The notes under the pieces are model-generated. The model worked only from the letters and a program-made list of their open reading frames with translations, made no database searches and had not been told where the DNA came from. A stretch of DNA of 45,950 bases, taken from assembly GCA_016930515.1 (NCBI GenBank), contig JAFGGO010000051.1:1-45950 (forward strand), read 5' to 3'. Source of the DNA: Promethearchaeota archaeon (lineage in GTDB: Archaea > Asgardarchaeota > Lokiarchaeia > Sigyniarchaeales > SOKP01). Below, one piece after another: positions 7,470-16,304 of this stretch (the stretch's first letter is position 1; every line of letters begins with the position of its first letter). The position numbers were made by a program, and so were the translations under genes.

Positions 7470-10307
7470 TTAAAGCGCTTCTGGCACGATAATGACAAAA
7501 TTAGCACCTTCCACGGTAAATTCACCGCTTAAACTTGTCATAATCTGGTCTATAAAGGTTAATCCCAACAAAGTCCCGCGTGGTCTTTCTTTCTCTTGTT
7601 CTCTATATACGCTTTCATATTGTAAAGTAGTATCTATAAATTCCATTTTCAGACATCTAACATCGTTCCTGTTTATCTTTGAAATGAGAATTTCTAGTCT
7701 GATGTTAGGATTCGTGTTATATTCAATGATGTTAATCAAGATATTATCGAACACGTCACTTAATATCTCGTTGGCCATTATAAAGAAATTTTTATTCTGA
7801 GGGTAAATGCTAGCAGTAATAGTTTTTTCTTTAAATCCTTGTTTGATGTGTCCTATAGATTCCTCCAAAAAAGAATTGAGAAAAAGTTTCTTGATGGGCA
7901 GTTTTGAATCCTCGAGCAATGCGAGTTTTCTAACGTTCGAAATTAATTTGGCTCCTGTAACTCCTTGATCTTTGATATTTTCTAACATGTCAATAAAATT
8001 TTTGTTTTTTTGTACGATTTTCGTTTCTTTATACGATTCTATTGAGGATTCAATTTTTTTGAATAAATTGTTTACATCTTGGGCGAATAATTCTTTGTAA
8101 AAATTTGCTCTATCGTAAAGCTTGTGGTATCGTTCTTGGCTTTCTCTTAGCATTTCTTCGGCAATTTTCTGCTTGGTCACATCGCTAATGATGATCTGTA
8201 CGAATTCTTCCCTGTTTATCATTACTTGAGAAGATTGAATGTTAGCGATGATGGTATTTTGGTTTTTTTTGGTTAAAATAGCGTCCAAAACCGTTATAGA
8301 TTCTCCTTCTCCTTTTTTAAGGTTCTTTAGGTCTTCAAGTAGTTTTAGTAAAAAATTGGGGCGTATTATGTTTAATCTATCAAACCTTTTATCAAGGAGC
8401 TCTTCTCTTCGATAATCGAGTAATGATTCTACCGCCGGGTTTACGTCGACTACTATTCCCTTGGAATCGATGAGTATGATTGAAAATGGCGTGTTCTTAA
8501 ATAAGTGACGATATTTATTTTCGGAATTCTTTAACTTGAGTTCGGACAACTTGCGTTCAGTGATATCCCTTATGATACATTGAATGATGTTTTGACCACC
8601 CATTTGAATTTCACTGGCATTAATTTCCACGGGAATTGATTTATCTCCAAATATTTTTATTTTCAATTCTATTGGAACTGCATCTTCTGATTCAAGCTGG
8701 GTAAGAATTTTTTGTTTAAAACCTTCTCTTTGGTTTTCGAGCTGCAATTGAGTGAGGTGCATGCCTACAATGTCTTCGAGTGGTCTCTGTACAATTTTTT
8801 CTGCTTGCTGGTTTGCATCAACAATGATTCCTGATTTGCGATCAATGATGAGTATGGCGTCTCGAGCGCTCATGAATAGTGATTGGTATCGCATTTCCGC
8901 AATTCTCAAGGCCTTAACCGTTGGTTCTAATGAAATTAATTTCTTTAATATTTCGTCGTAAATCGTTTTTAGCTCTTCGTTTATATGCTTTTCATCTAAA
9001 TAATTCGCTTTTAAGCTCGTGAATTTTTCGAATACTAATGTTGTGTATTGGTCGATAATTGCTCGTGGAATTCTCTCGTGGAAGAATATTACTAAAGATA
9101 ATGGAAGCAATCCTCCTCTTATGTTCTGATCTTCTATTACATCAAAATAAATCGCTGCCTTCGCTTTTAAATGCGTGAATGGTAGGATTACCGAAATTCT
9201 CTTGAAATATTCCCCACCGAATAAGAATTGGGAGATGGAAAAACAACGCGTTGCAACTAGTTCTGGATTATCTATTGCTCCGCCTGGATATGTGGATACG
9301 ATCAATGGTCCTTTATTCTCATCCCAATACGAAAAAATGAGTCCTAATTCTGATTTTGGTGCGGGATGTAATTTCTCGTTAAGCCGTTCAGAAAGCCAGT
9401 AGAATCCTTTTTCCACGTTCTCGTTTTTTAGAGCACAGGTGGAAAAATACTCTATTGACCTATTGAATTCGCCGTTTAATTCAAGTGTATTTTTTATTTC
9501 TTCTAAATTAGGATTAAGAAGATCTTTTTTATTCAAAAGGATGAGTAGTGGTAAATTCTTCATTTCATTTAAGTTTAAGATATCGTGAAGCACTTCTCCA
9601 GCAGCGCGATATTGTTTTTTATCTGCCACATCCAACACGAAGACAAGACCATCTTGGTTTTTTAAATAGGGTGCCCATAATTCCTTGAATTTCGATTGAC
9701 CCGGAGTGTCGTGAGCGTACATGGTGATATTATTAATTATTACTTTTGAAATATCAATATATGTGGTTGGAATTGTGTTTTTAGACATTGAGTTTCTCAA
9801 GCAATTTATTACGGTTGTTTTTCCTGCTTGAGACAACCCAAATACTAAGATTTTTGCGTTGGTTTGCTCGTATACAATACTCTCTTTTGGAAATGTATTG
9901 TAAAAAGTGGAAAACAAACTTTTTATCTCTTCTAATTTTTCTTGAGAGTGAGCGTATTCCTCGTTATCCTCATAAAATGCTTCAAATGCATCTTCAATCG
10001 TTTGGAACTCGCTTTCGAATCCTTCTAATAATTCCTTTGACAACTCAAAATTAATATGGCTGTTTATATCCACGACAAAAGATATGAGGAGCGTTTCGAC
10101 CTGTCCTCGACTGTGTTTGCTAGGGATGTTAAATATGCAATTTGCACTTTTATAACTACCAAAAATATGAATGAAAAATCCTTCATCGTAAAGATCCATT
10201 AATGCCGGTATTTGATCGAATTCTTGATCATTAATATCTCTAGGGGCTTTTAAATAGATTTTTGGCCCCATTTTTGGATCAAACCTGCTTAGAATTAAAA
10301 CTTTCAT
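7470..10307 (-). CDS. longin-like / Arf-like GTPase / longin-like / PAS / PAS / degenerate histidine-kinase fusion
   Basis: A 945-residue cytosolic multidomain protein. Residues 1-115 form a longin-like domain (opening LILSRFDPKMGP). Residues 150-315 form an Arf-like GTPase: P-loop G157-x4-G162-K163-T164, switch II DTPGQ (200-204), NKKD (259-262), G5 near 289-292. Residues 318-460 are a second longin-like domain (opening LIFSYWDENKGP). Two PAS domains follow (about 470-590 and 597-718), each closing with a typical IxDxT segment. Residues 725-945 resemble a histidine kinase, but the expected phospho-acceptor His is Gln (Q743, in FAQDVNN), the G1 DxGxG box is absent (FIDTTLQY, 890-897) and the G2 box is eroded. 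It is therefore probably a signal integrator reading GTP state and a PAS ligand, not a working kinase. The upstream gene is divergent. No response regulator is in the window. Confidence 0.85.
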   Translation of the reverse strand: MKVLILSRFDPKMGPKIYLKAPRDINDQEFDQIPALMDLYDEGFFIHIFGSYKSANCIFNIPSKHSRGQVETLLISFVVDINSHINFELSKELLEGFESEFQTIEDAFEAFYEDNEEYAHSQEKLEEIKSLFSTFYNTFPKESIVYEQTNAKILVFGLSQAGKTTVINCLRNSMSKNTIPTTYIDISKVIINNITMYAHDTPGQSKFKELWAPYLKNQDGLVFVLDVADKKQYRAAGEVLHDILNLNEMKNLPLLILLNKKDLLNPNLEEIKNTLELNGEFNRSIEYFSTCALKNENVEKGFYWLSERLNEKLHPAPKSELGLIFSYWDENKGPLIVSTYPGGAIDNPELVATRCFSISQFLFGGEYFKRISVILPFTHLKAKAAIYFDVIEDQNIRGGLLPLSLVIFFHERIPRAIIDQYTTLVFEKFTSLKANYLDEKHINEELKTIYDEILKKLISLEPTVKALRIAEMRYQSLFMSARDAILIIDRKSGIIVDANQQAEKIVQRPLEDIVGMHLTQLQLENQREGFKQKILTQLESEDAVPIELKIKIFGDKSIPVEINASEIQMGGQNIIQCIIRDITERKLSELKLKNSENKYRHLFKNTPFSIILIDSKGIVVDVNPAVESLLDYRREELLDKRFDRLNIIRPNFLLKLLEDLKNLKKGEGESITVLDAILTKKNQNTIIANIQSSQVMINREEFVQIIISDVTKQKIAEEMLRESQERYHKLYDRANFYKELFAQDVNNLFKKIESSIESYKETKIVQKNKNFIDMLENIKDQGVTGAKLISNVRKLALLEDSKLPIKKLFLNSFLEESIGHIKQGFKEKTITASIYPQNKNFFIMANEILSDVFDNILINIIEYNTNPNIRLEILISKINRNDVRCLKMEFIDTTLQYESVYREQEKERPRGTLLGLTFIDQIMTSLSGEFTVEGANFVIIVPEAL

Positions 10308-10518
10308 TGATATTTTCTCGTATGAAGGGGTTATTTGAAATAGATATTGGTTTTTTCGAATCTCTAAAAGTTCTATTCGCTTTATTTTTTTAATGATGTT
10401 TTTTTTATTGTCGAATATTGATAAAAGTCGATTGTCGAATAAAAAGAAAAGAAATCAATATTTAAACTTATGTTTCAACATCGTAGGAGGCTTATAAAAA
10501 TTCATGGGAAAGAATTGA

Positions 10519-10526
10519 TTTAAATA
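10519..10526 (+). promoter_or_regulatory. TATA box of the 86-codon gene
   Basis: TTTAAATA sits 40 bases before the ATG at 10566, a normal archaeal spacing for a short-leader transcript. Confidence 0.5.
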
Positions 10527-10565
10527 ATCATATTATCATCATAAATTATATAGGTTTAAGTTTAA

Positions 10566-10826
10566 ATGACTCGTGAAATGAAGGAGAACAGTTACATCAC
10601 GTACAGAGGTATTTTTCGTGGAAAAAACTTACAGAAGATATCTATTGAACCAAAAAATATGACTAATGCAGAAGATTTAATCGATCTTTTTAAAACAAAA
10701 CTCCCAGAAGACGAAGAGGGCACGCTAGAAATTTATCAAAAAGACTTGGTATCTGGAAGATTGTCTTTTGTAAAGAAGGTCATGATTTATAAGAATTTAT
10801 TTCTTTCGGAGAAAGAATCTAATTAA
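10566..10826 (+). CDS. small hypothetical protein
   Basis: An 86-residue charged, soluble protein with alternating hydrophobic pattern suggesting a small alpha/beta fold: a YRGIFRGK strand, an acidic helix around residues 38-52 and a final lysine-rich strand. It has no cysteines, signal peptide or membrane segment. It has its own TATA box and is divergent from the GTPase/PAS fusion gene, sharing its upstream region. I do not recognise the family. Confidence 0.55.
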   Translation: MTREMKENSYITYRGIFRGKNLQKISIEPKNMTNAEDLIDLFKTKLPEDEEGTLEIYQKDLVSGRLSFVKKVMIYKNLFLSEKESN

Positions 10827-10883
10827 TTAATTTTGTTAGTTCCATTATTTTTTCCAAGAAAAGGTTATTAAGCAAGATTTCTT

Positions 10884-10891
10884 TTTAAATA
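10884..10891 (+). promoter_or_regulatory. TATA box of the flavin reductase-like gene
   Basis: TTTAAATA centred near 10888 predicts transcription starting about 10911-10914. That coincides with the first codons of the flavin reductase-like reading frame and suggests a leaderless message. Confidence 0.45.
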
Positions 10892-10910
10892 CAAGAAATT
10901 GGTGGTTTAA

Positions 10911-11483
10911 ACGAAAAAAAATAAAATCAAACCGGGATCTTATATTTTTCCATTACCTATAGTAGTTGTTGGTGCAGTAGTTGAGGGTAAACCAAATTTC
11001 ATGACTATCGCTTGGTGTAGCGTTGTTGAAAGACAACCCCCCATGCTGTCAGTTTCTTGTGCCGATACCCACCATACAAATATTGGGATAAAAAAACATC
11101 AGGCCTTTAGCGTGAACATTCCCTCAGAAGACATGGTTGAAAGAGTGGATTATATTGGCATGTATTCTGGGAAAAAGGTGGACAAATCCCAGGTGTTCGA
11201 AATTTTTTACGGAGATCTCGAAAACGCTCCAATGATTGAGGAAGCTCCTGTTAACATGGAATGCAAGCTGATAAATACCGTTGTTACAGGAAAGGGCCAC
11301 GAAATATTTATCGGAGAAGTCATTGCTGCGTACGCGGAAGAAATATACTTTACTGACGGAACGCTTGATATTACAAAAATCAAACCGCTTGCTTATTCTA
11401 CAGGTCAACAAAAATATTTAACAACGGGAGATATAATTGCTAGCGCTTGGAGCGTTGGAAAAAACCTAGTAAAAAAAAGATAA
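10911..11483 (+). CDS. flavin reductase-like (FMN-binding split barrel) protein, non-canonical start
   Basis: The first ATG in frame is at 11001 and would give 160 residues. The frame is open back to 10911, after a TAA at 10908, and this stretch reads KPGSYIFPLPIVVVGA and then GKPNF, the first strands of the family. Homologues carry this N-terminus before the TIAWC segment, so the protein very likely begins near 10911, where the codon is ACG; there is no ATG, GTG or TTG in between. The body has the family's SVSCADTHHT and FSVNIPS segments. Members bind FMN and reduce flavins with NAD(P)H or act as related redox proteins. The flavoprotein pair that follows is convergent, on the opposite strand. 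Family certain enough; start uncertain. Confidence 0.8.
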   Translation, partial: TKKNKIKPGSYIFPLPIVVVGAVVEGKPNFMTIAWCSVVERQPPMLSVSCADTHHTNIGIKKHQAFSVNIPSEDMVERVDYIGMYSGKKVDKSQVFEIFYGDLENAPMIEEAPVNMECKLINTVVTGKGHEIFIGEVIAAYAEEIYFTDGTLDITKIKPLAYSTGQQKYLTTGDIIASAWSVGKNLVKKR

Positions 11484-11531
11484 GTTAATTCATGCATCGT
11501 TCCTACCTCAAAATAATTAGAGGTAATTTAT

Positions 11532-12359
11532 CTAAATAGAACTTCGCTTTTTTATATTCATCCTAAAGACAATACCATTAATAAATAAATTTAATCCAAT
11601 AATTAAAAATGCAATACCAATGTTTAATCCCATTGGATCGTTATCTATTGCTCCAATTATAGTAATTGGTGTTCCGAGAATTAACAATAATACACCAGAA
11701 ATTATCATGACTGCGAGATAGGTCGGATGCAATTCAAGTCGAAATCCTAAATTAGCGAAAATCCTATACATGTTATAGGAAACGGCTTTTTTTGATACCG
11801 TATCAAATGCTTTTTGAGGTATGTCCTCGTCGTCTTTTAGAGAATTTGCTGCAATATCAAATCCCTTTACATAAAACCTTCCGGGGCCGCTCTTTCTTTT
11901 AAGTGGAGCCCCATTAATTGCTCCCCCTCCACCAGCGGCAAATCCACCTTTCCATGTAAAACCACATTCTTCGGAGATGATCCTACAGATACGTAATGCT
12001 AGCTTGATCTGGGACGATTCTGGAAAGCCATTATTGCATATTGCAATGAAAAAAGGGGCATTTTTATTTTCCAGCTTATCCCGTTCTTCTTTGATTAATT
12101 CCATTGTTTTAATCACGGGAGCAGGCAAGCAATCTATGTAGAGTGGGAAGGATAAAACGATTATATCCGTGTTATTAATCAATTTAACGAGCTCTTTTAT
12201 TTTTTCTTCGTGATTATATATTCGATGGATATATCTTTTATCTATAGCCGATACATGTCCTTCTAACTTTGAGCATAAATAATTTCCAAGAGATGCCGAG
12301 GTACTCTTTTCAGATTTTGGACTACCAACTAAAAGTAGAGCTTTTTTATTGCCATTCAT
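11532..12359 (-). CDS. flavodoxin-like NAD(P)H-dependent oxidoreductase with C-terminal membrane hairpin
   Basis: A 275-residue protein. Residues 1-200 are a flavodoxin-like fold: an FMN phosphate loop (GSPKSEKSTS, 12-21), SFPLYIDCLP (70-79) and a Gly-rich stretch near 141-149. Two hydrophobic helices (about 214-237 and 245-266) then anchor it in the membrane with a basic tail. Its ATG overlaps the stop of the upstream Fe-S flavoprotein by four bases (12356-12359), so the two are translated together and probably form an electron-transfer pair. A homologous but soluble copy, without the membrane helices, lies at 35251-35928 in the same gene order. Confidence 0.8.
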   Translation of the reverse strand: MNGNKKALLLVGSPKSEKSTSASLGNYLCSKLEGHVSAIDKRYIHRIYNHEEKIKELVKLINNTDIIVLSFPLYIDCLPAPVIKTMELIKEERDKLENKNAPFFIAICNNGFPESSQIKLALRICRIISEECGFTWKGGFAAGGGGAINGAPLKRKSGPGRFYVKGFDIAANSLKDDEDIPQKAFDTVSKKAVSYNMYRIFANLGFRLELHPTYLAVMIISGVLLLILGTPITIIGAIDNDPMGLNIGIAFLIIGLNLFINGIVFRMNIKKRSSI

Positions 12360-12952
12360 AGATGTTCCTCCACCTTCTTTAAAATTTGAGCAAAATAATT
12401 TACCAATTCGTTTTGATTTTGGGTAATCGTGTAAATTATTGCTTCGTGAACTGGTCCTCCCATGTTCAGTGAATTACGATAGACTAATTCCTTGAATATT
12501 GATTCTTTTTCGTCATTTGATTCGTTCAAAATTCCTATTGTAATTATTGACGGTCTTTTTTCAAACCGAAATTTGTGATGAGTTTCCCCCTTTCTCCTCG
12601 TTAAAAAAGGTAATAATAGTGGTATGAACCTATCTAATACTTTCTTCAATTGGTAGGAATATCCACCGAATACAATCGGTGTAAAATGAACGATCAAATT
12701 AGTAAGTCCCATTTTTTCAATAATTTCGCGCCCATTATCTGCTATTCGGCATTGTCCAGGTGTTGTTAACCAACAATCAAAACAACCTTGGCAAGGGGCA
12801 ATAGAAACATCTTTTAAAGCTAGATGTTCTACTTCGTATTGATTTCTTTCAAGCTCTTCTATAATAAGAGATTTCATGTTTTCAGAATCTCCTTTATTGT
12901 CTGAAAACCCATTTAATACTAGTGCTTTCATTCCTTTGGTCTGTTTACTCAT
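12356..12952 (-). CDS. iron-sulfur flavoprotein (NADPH-dependent FMN reductase family)
   Basis: A flavodoxin-fold protein with a compact cysteine motif C54-x2-C57-x2-C60-x7-C68, the signature by which archaeal iron-sulfur flavoproteins (Isf type) hold a [4Fe-4S] cluster next to FMN. VFGGYSYQLKK (94-104) is the usual FMN-site helix entry. The start is either 12952 (198 residues) or the internal ATG at 12931, which fits the paralogue's N-terminus (MKALILNG) and has an AAAGGA just before it. It is the first gene of a two-gene operon with the membrane-anchored flavodoxin-like gene. Family members move electrons from ferredoxin to acceptors such as O2 or CO2-fixing pathways; the acceptor here is unknown. 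Confidence 0.82.
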   Translation of the reverse strand: MSKQTKGMKALVLNGFSDNKGDSENMKSLIIEELERNQYEVEHLALKDVSIAPCQGCFDCWLTTPGQCRIADNGREIIEKMGLTNLIVHFTPIVFGGYSYQLKKVLDRFIPLLLPFLTRRKGETHHKFRFEKRPSIITIGILNESNDEKESIFKELVYRNSLNMGGPVHEAIIYTITQNQNELVNYFAQILKKVEEHL

Positions 12953-13134
12953 TGAATTAATTTTATTTTTTATTCAATTATAATATGGACTGTATGGGTT
13001 TAAAAAATTAATGCACTTTTATCTCTATGACTATTAGGTTGGTGAGAGTGGAAAAATTGGCGTCTAATAACATATTATACCTTCCTATACTCTTTCGACT
13101 AAAAATATCACCTGGATCTTATCAGAAAATTTAA

Positions 13135-13677
13135 ATGATTTTGATGAGTATAAAAGTTATGGCATTTGTACCGTTAGAGGAGACCTTTAAATTTAGTGGT
13201 ACTACAAAAGCTCTCGGTGTTTTGATAGCAAGCACGGTAACAAGTGTGATTCTTTTACTTATTATTTATCCGTTCGTAAACGATTATGACTCGTTTTGGC
13301 TGGGAAGTGCATTTCTACTCCTGCCCCTTGCCTTAATAGGTGCCGTTTTTTTGATAAACTTTCTCTTTCAAGTTATTAAATGTACTTATAAAAAACCATC
13401 AAGTTCCTGCCATTCTGGTCAACCATCGGGAAAAAAATCGAGTAAGAAGATCAGTATTAAATTAAAAATAAAAATTTCGCTTGGAGGTACTAGTGTAACT
13501 GGTGGAACCATAAGTTTTTGGTTTTTTTCCGATATAACTGCAAATATAGGAGATGTATTGTCGTTTTGGGCTGGTGTGGGTTTCTGGGTATTATGTATTG
13601 TTATTGCAATTGGTTATTTCTGCGTTGTTTTCGAGGTTAGATGTTGGTTCGTAAAACCTTCAAGTAGTTGCCATTAA
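13135..13677 (+). CDS. four-helix membrane protein made of two halves, each ending in C-x3-KPSSSCH
   Basis: A 180-residue membrane protein of unknown family. Hydrophobic segments lie at about 27-47, 56-82, 125-140 and 143-168. Each half contains SFW and a hydrophobic stretch and then the tail C-x3-KPSSSCH: C83 to H93 and C170 to H180, exactly 87 residues apart, the second ending the protein. This is a clear internal duplication. The paired Cys/His tails at the ends of even-numbered helices would lie on the same side of the membrane and could bind a metal or a cofactor. It is a single gene, convergent with the oxoamine synthase gene. Confidence 0.65.
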   Translation: MILMSIKVMAFVPLEETFKFSGTTKALGVLIASTVTSVILLLIIYPFVNDYDSFWLGSAFLLLPLALIGAVFLINFLFQVIKCTYKKPSSSCHSGQPSGKKSSKKISIKLKIKISLGGTSVTGGTISFWFFSDITANIGDVLSFWAGVGFWVLCIVIAIGYFCVVFEVRCWFVKPSSSCH

Positions 13678-13781
13678 ACTTACCATATAAAAATTTAATA
13701 CTATCAAATGGTATTGAATTGATTTAATAACTATTAAAAATACGGAAAAAAGATGGGAATTATATAGATATTTATTCTAAC

Positions 13782-14993
13782 CTATATTATATTCAAATCC
13801 TTCCCAATTTTCGTGATAATATCAAGTGCTAAATCGACAAGCTCATCGTTCATGGTTGCCATACATGATGTTCTAAGCATTTCACGGCCTATTGGGACGG
13901 CTGGAGATCGAATTGGGTTGGTAAATACGCTAGTAGGCGTTTCTTTAAAGAGTTTATTGAAATATTCGAACATTTTCAGCTTATTACCAATAATAATCGG
14001 GATTATCGCTGATTGAGAACATCCTATGTGAAAACCTGCTTCTGAAAGTCCTTTCCTCATTCTTTCCGAGATCGATAGTAGCTTTTTTTGATATCCATCG
14101 TCCGATTCGATAATATCTAGCACGGCTAAAACCGTGGCGCAGACGGAGGGTGGTGGTGAGGCTGAAAAAATGAACGATCGAGCGTTGTGCTTTATCCAAT
14201 TGCAAATTTCCTCGCTTCCTGCAACGAATCCTCCAATACTCGCAAAACTCTTTGAGAAAGTCCCCATGATCATGTCTATATTTTTTTGACAACCTAAATG
14301 ATGACAAGTTCCCCTACCGTGGTTTCCTAAAACCCCCAATCCGTGAGCGTCGTCTAAATAAATCAGGGCATCGTAATCTCCTGCTAAATCCACAATATGA
14401 TCTAAAGGAGATACATCGCCCTCCATTGAAAATACGCCTTCGGTAATTATAATGCCCCTGCCTTTGGGGATCAGCTTAAGCTTAGCTTCGAGATCCTCCA
14501 TGTCACAATGTTCGTAAATTAATTTGTGTTTTTGACTTATACCCCCTAACTTAACCCCGTCGATGATCGAGGCGTGATTAGCCTTATCGGAAATTACCCA
14601 CTCGTCTTCTTCGGTTAGAATGGAAGAAATCGCTCCGAGATTTGCTTGCATGCCCGTTGAAAAAACAACGCTCTGCTCACACCCTAAGAATCTGGCTAAA
14701 CGCTTTTCTAATTCGAGATGTAATTCCATGGTCCCATTTAATAGGCGTGAACCCGTAGTTCCAACCCCATATTCCTCAATGGCGTGCATTGCCTTTCTTT
14801 TTACATCGGGATGAGATGTCATGCCAAGATAATTATTGCTACCAAGCATGAGAACGTCTCTGTTATCCATTACGACTCTTGGATTTTGTTCGCCTTCGAT
14901 CTTAAAGAAATAAGGATAATAATGGAGTTTTTTAGCAAGTGTCGGGAGGCCTTCCTTCCAAAAACTCTCAAATTTTCGTTTAATTTCGTTCAT
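13782..14993 (-). CDS. PLP-dependent alpha-oxoamine synthase (KBL/BioF/serine palmitoyltransferase family)
   Basis: A 403-residue fold-type I PLP enzyme of full family length. Visible marks: NNYLGM (53-58), GVGTTGSRLLNG (76-87), the PLP-stacking His H140 in NHASIIDG, DDAHGLGVLG (214-223) and the Schiff-base lysine K248 in GTFSKSFAS. The family condenses an amino acid with an acyl-CoA: glycine plus acetyl-CoA (threonine breakdown), alanine plus pimeloyl-CoA (biotin), or serine plus palmitoyl-CoA (sphingoid base). The active-site stretch with FSKSFASIGGF and RSFIFSASPP resembles serine palmitoyltransferase-type members more than KBL, which has a GKALGG-like site; this is from memory. No biotin or threonine dehydrogenase genes are nearby, so the substrate is open. 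Confidence 0.85.
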   Translation of the reverse strand: MNEIKRKFESFWKEGLPTLAKKLHYYPYFFKIEGEQNPRVVMDNRDVLMLGSNNYLGMTSHPDVKRKAMHAIEEYGVGTTGSRLLNGTMELHLELEKRLARFLGCEQSVVFSTGMQANLGAISSILTEEDEWVISDKANHASIIDGVKLGGISQKHKLIYEHCDMEDLEAKLKLIPKGRGIIITEGVFSMEGDVSPLDHIVDLAGDYDALIYLDDAHGLGVLGNHGRGTCHHLGCQKNIDMIMGTFSKSFASIGGFVAGSEEICNWIKHNARSFIFSASPPPSVCATVLAVLDIIESDDGYQKKLLSISERMRKGLSEAGFHIGCSQSAIIPIIIGNKLKMFEYFNKLFKETPTSVFTNPIRSPAVPIGREMLRTSCMATMNDELVDLALDIITKIGKDLNII

Positions 14994-15191
14994 AGTTTTT
15001 TTTCGCTCGTTTCAATTATTGATTTGAATTTTTTTCAATTTCACATACTTTCCCGCTTTCTATTCGAAATAATATCGATTAATGAAATCAAATGAGCGTT
15101 GTTTTAAAAACATGTGTGGGAAATAAATGAACTTTTTCAAGAACATTCTTATATTTTTAAATCAATTATAATTTAACGTACGATTTATAGT

Positions 15192-16229
15192 TCAAGAGCG
15201 AAGGAAGCACTGAAGATCCTCTCCAAACTCGGAATTAGTAAGCGCCTTGGCAATAGCCCGACATCCTCCACAAGTCGTAATGTGCTTGCAATTCCCGCAT
15301 TTTCCCTCGTAGTCATCCCGGTTTCGAAAAGCGATCATGCATGGAGAATTCCATAGTGTTTCAAAAGTATCGGTTTTAATATTGCCAATTACCGAGTTTA
15401 ACCTGCGACACGGCATGACGTCTCCGTTTTCCACGACGCAAATGCCGCTGATTCCGGCGCTACACCCGTGGGTGACGTTCTCACCACAATAAGTAGTCCA
15501 AAGTGGATCGTGCAACGCAAAACGAATAAATTTTCCGTATTTTTTATTTATTTTTTTGATCTTCTTAAAAACCTGTTTAAGCTCGTCTTTCGACAATATT
15601 TGATCTTTTAACAATATCCCATTGCCCTCTGGAACCAATCTTCCGAACGAAAATTCATTAGCACCATGAAGGATAGCGTGTCGAACGATCCCCTCAATAT
15701 CTTTGGAGTTCCACCTTCCAAGCGTTGTCATGATAGTCGTGAATAATCCTGCTTTTGAGCATTCTTCGATACCCTTGGTTGCCTTTTTAAACGAACCAGG
15801 ACCGCGAATAAGATCGTGAGAGGATTCCAAACCGTCAATGCTTATTTGAGCGATATTTAATCCCGCACCAACTAACTTTCTTACCTTGTATTCGGTAATT
15901 AGCGTTCCATTTGAAAGTATCATTGTTACTAAACCAAGATTTCTTGCGCTTGAAATATAATCGTATAAATTTGGATCCAATAGGGGTTCTCCTCCCGTAA
16001 AATAAATTTTTCCCTTCCATCCAAAACCTTTAACAAAAGACTGAAATTTTTCAATTATTTCAAATATTTCGTTAGGTTTGAGAAGATTTATTACTTTATG
16101 CTCTAATCCTCTCTCGTAGCAATGCGCACATCTCAAATTGCACTTATTATTGATGTGTAATTGCAAGTAAAACAAGTTTCTTGACTTGATTGTTTTTTGA
16201 GAACAATTCTTTTCACTATATCCTATCAT
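15192..16229 (-). CDS. radical SAM/SPASM-domain maturase
   Basis: A 345-residue radical SAM enzyme. The cluster motif CNLRCAHC (C30, C34, C37) is followed by a TGGEPLLDP SAM-binding segment and an SNGT strand. The C-terminal SPASM region holds at least eight more cysteines (including GCSAGISGIC, MPCRRL and CGNCKHITTCGGC), enough for two auxiliary [4Fe-4S] clusters as in peptide- and protein-modifying enzymes. The gene lies 75 bases downstream of, and on the same strand as, a membrane protein with a CGGC-G9-CGGC cytosolic tail, which makes that tail a plausible substrate. AhbD-like heme chemistry is an alternative, but no heme genes are near. Confidence 0.85.
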   Translation of the reverse strand: MIGYSEKNCSQKTIKSRNLFYLQLHINNKCNLRCAHCYERGLEHKVINLLKPNEIFEIIEKFQSFVKGFGWKGKIYFTGGEPLLDPNLYDYISSARNLGLVTMILSNGTLITEYKVRKLVGAGLNIAQISIDGLESSHDLIRGPGSFKKATKGIEECSKAGLFTTIMTTLGRWNSKDIEGIVRHAILHGANEFSFGRLVPEGNGILLKDQILSKDELKQVFKKIKKINKKYGKFIRFALHDPLWTTYCGENVTHGCSAGISGICVVENGDVMPCRRLNSVIGNIKTDTFETLWNSPCMIAFRNRDDYEGKCGNCKHITTCGGCRAIAKALTNSEFGEDLQCFLRS

Positions 16230-16304
16230 TCTTATCCATCTTTTCCTCTAATGTAATTATTTGATTATGGATTTTTAAAAAAATCCAATTGAATAAAAAT
16301 CAAT

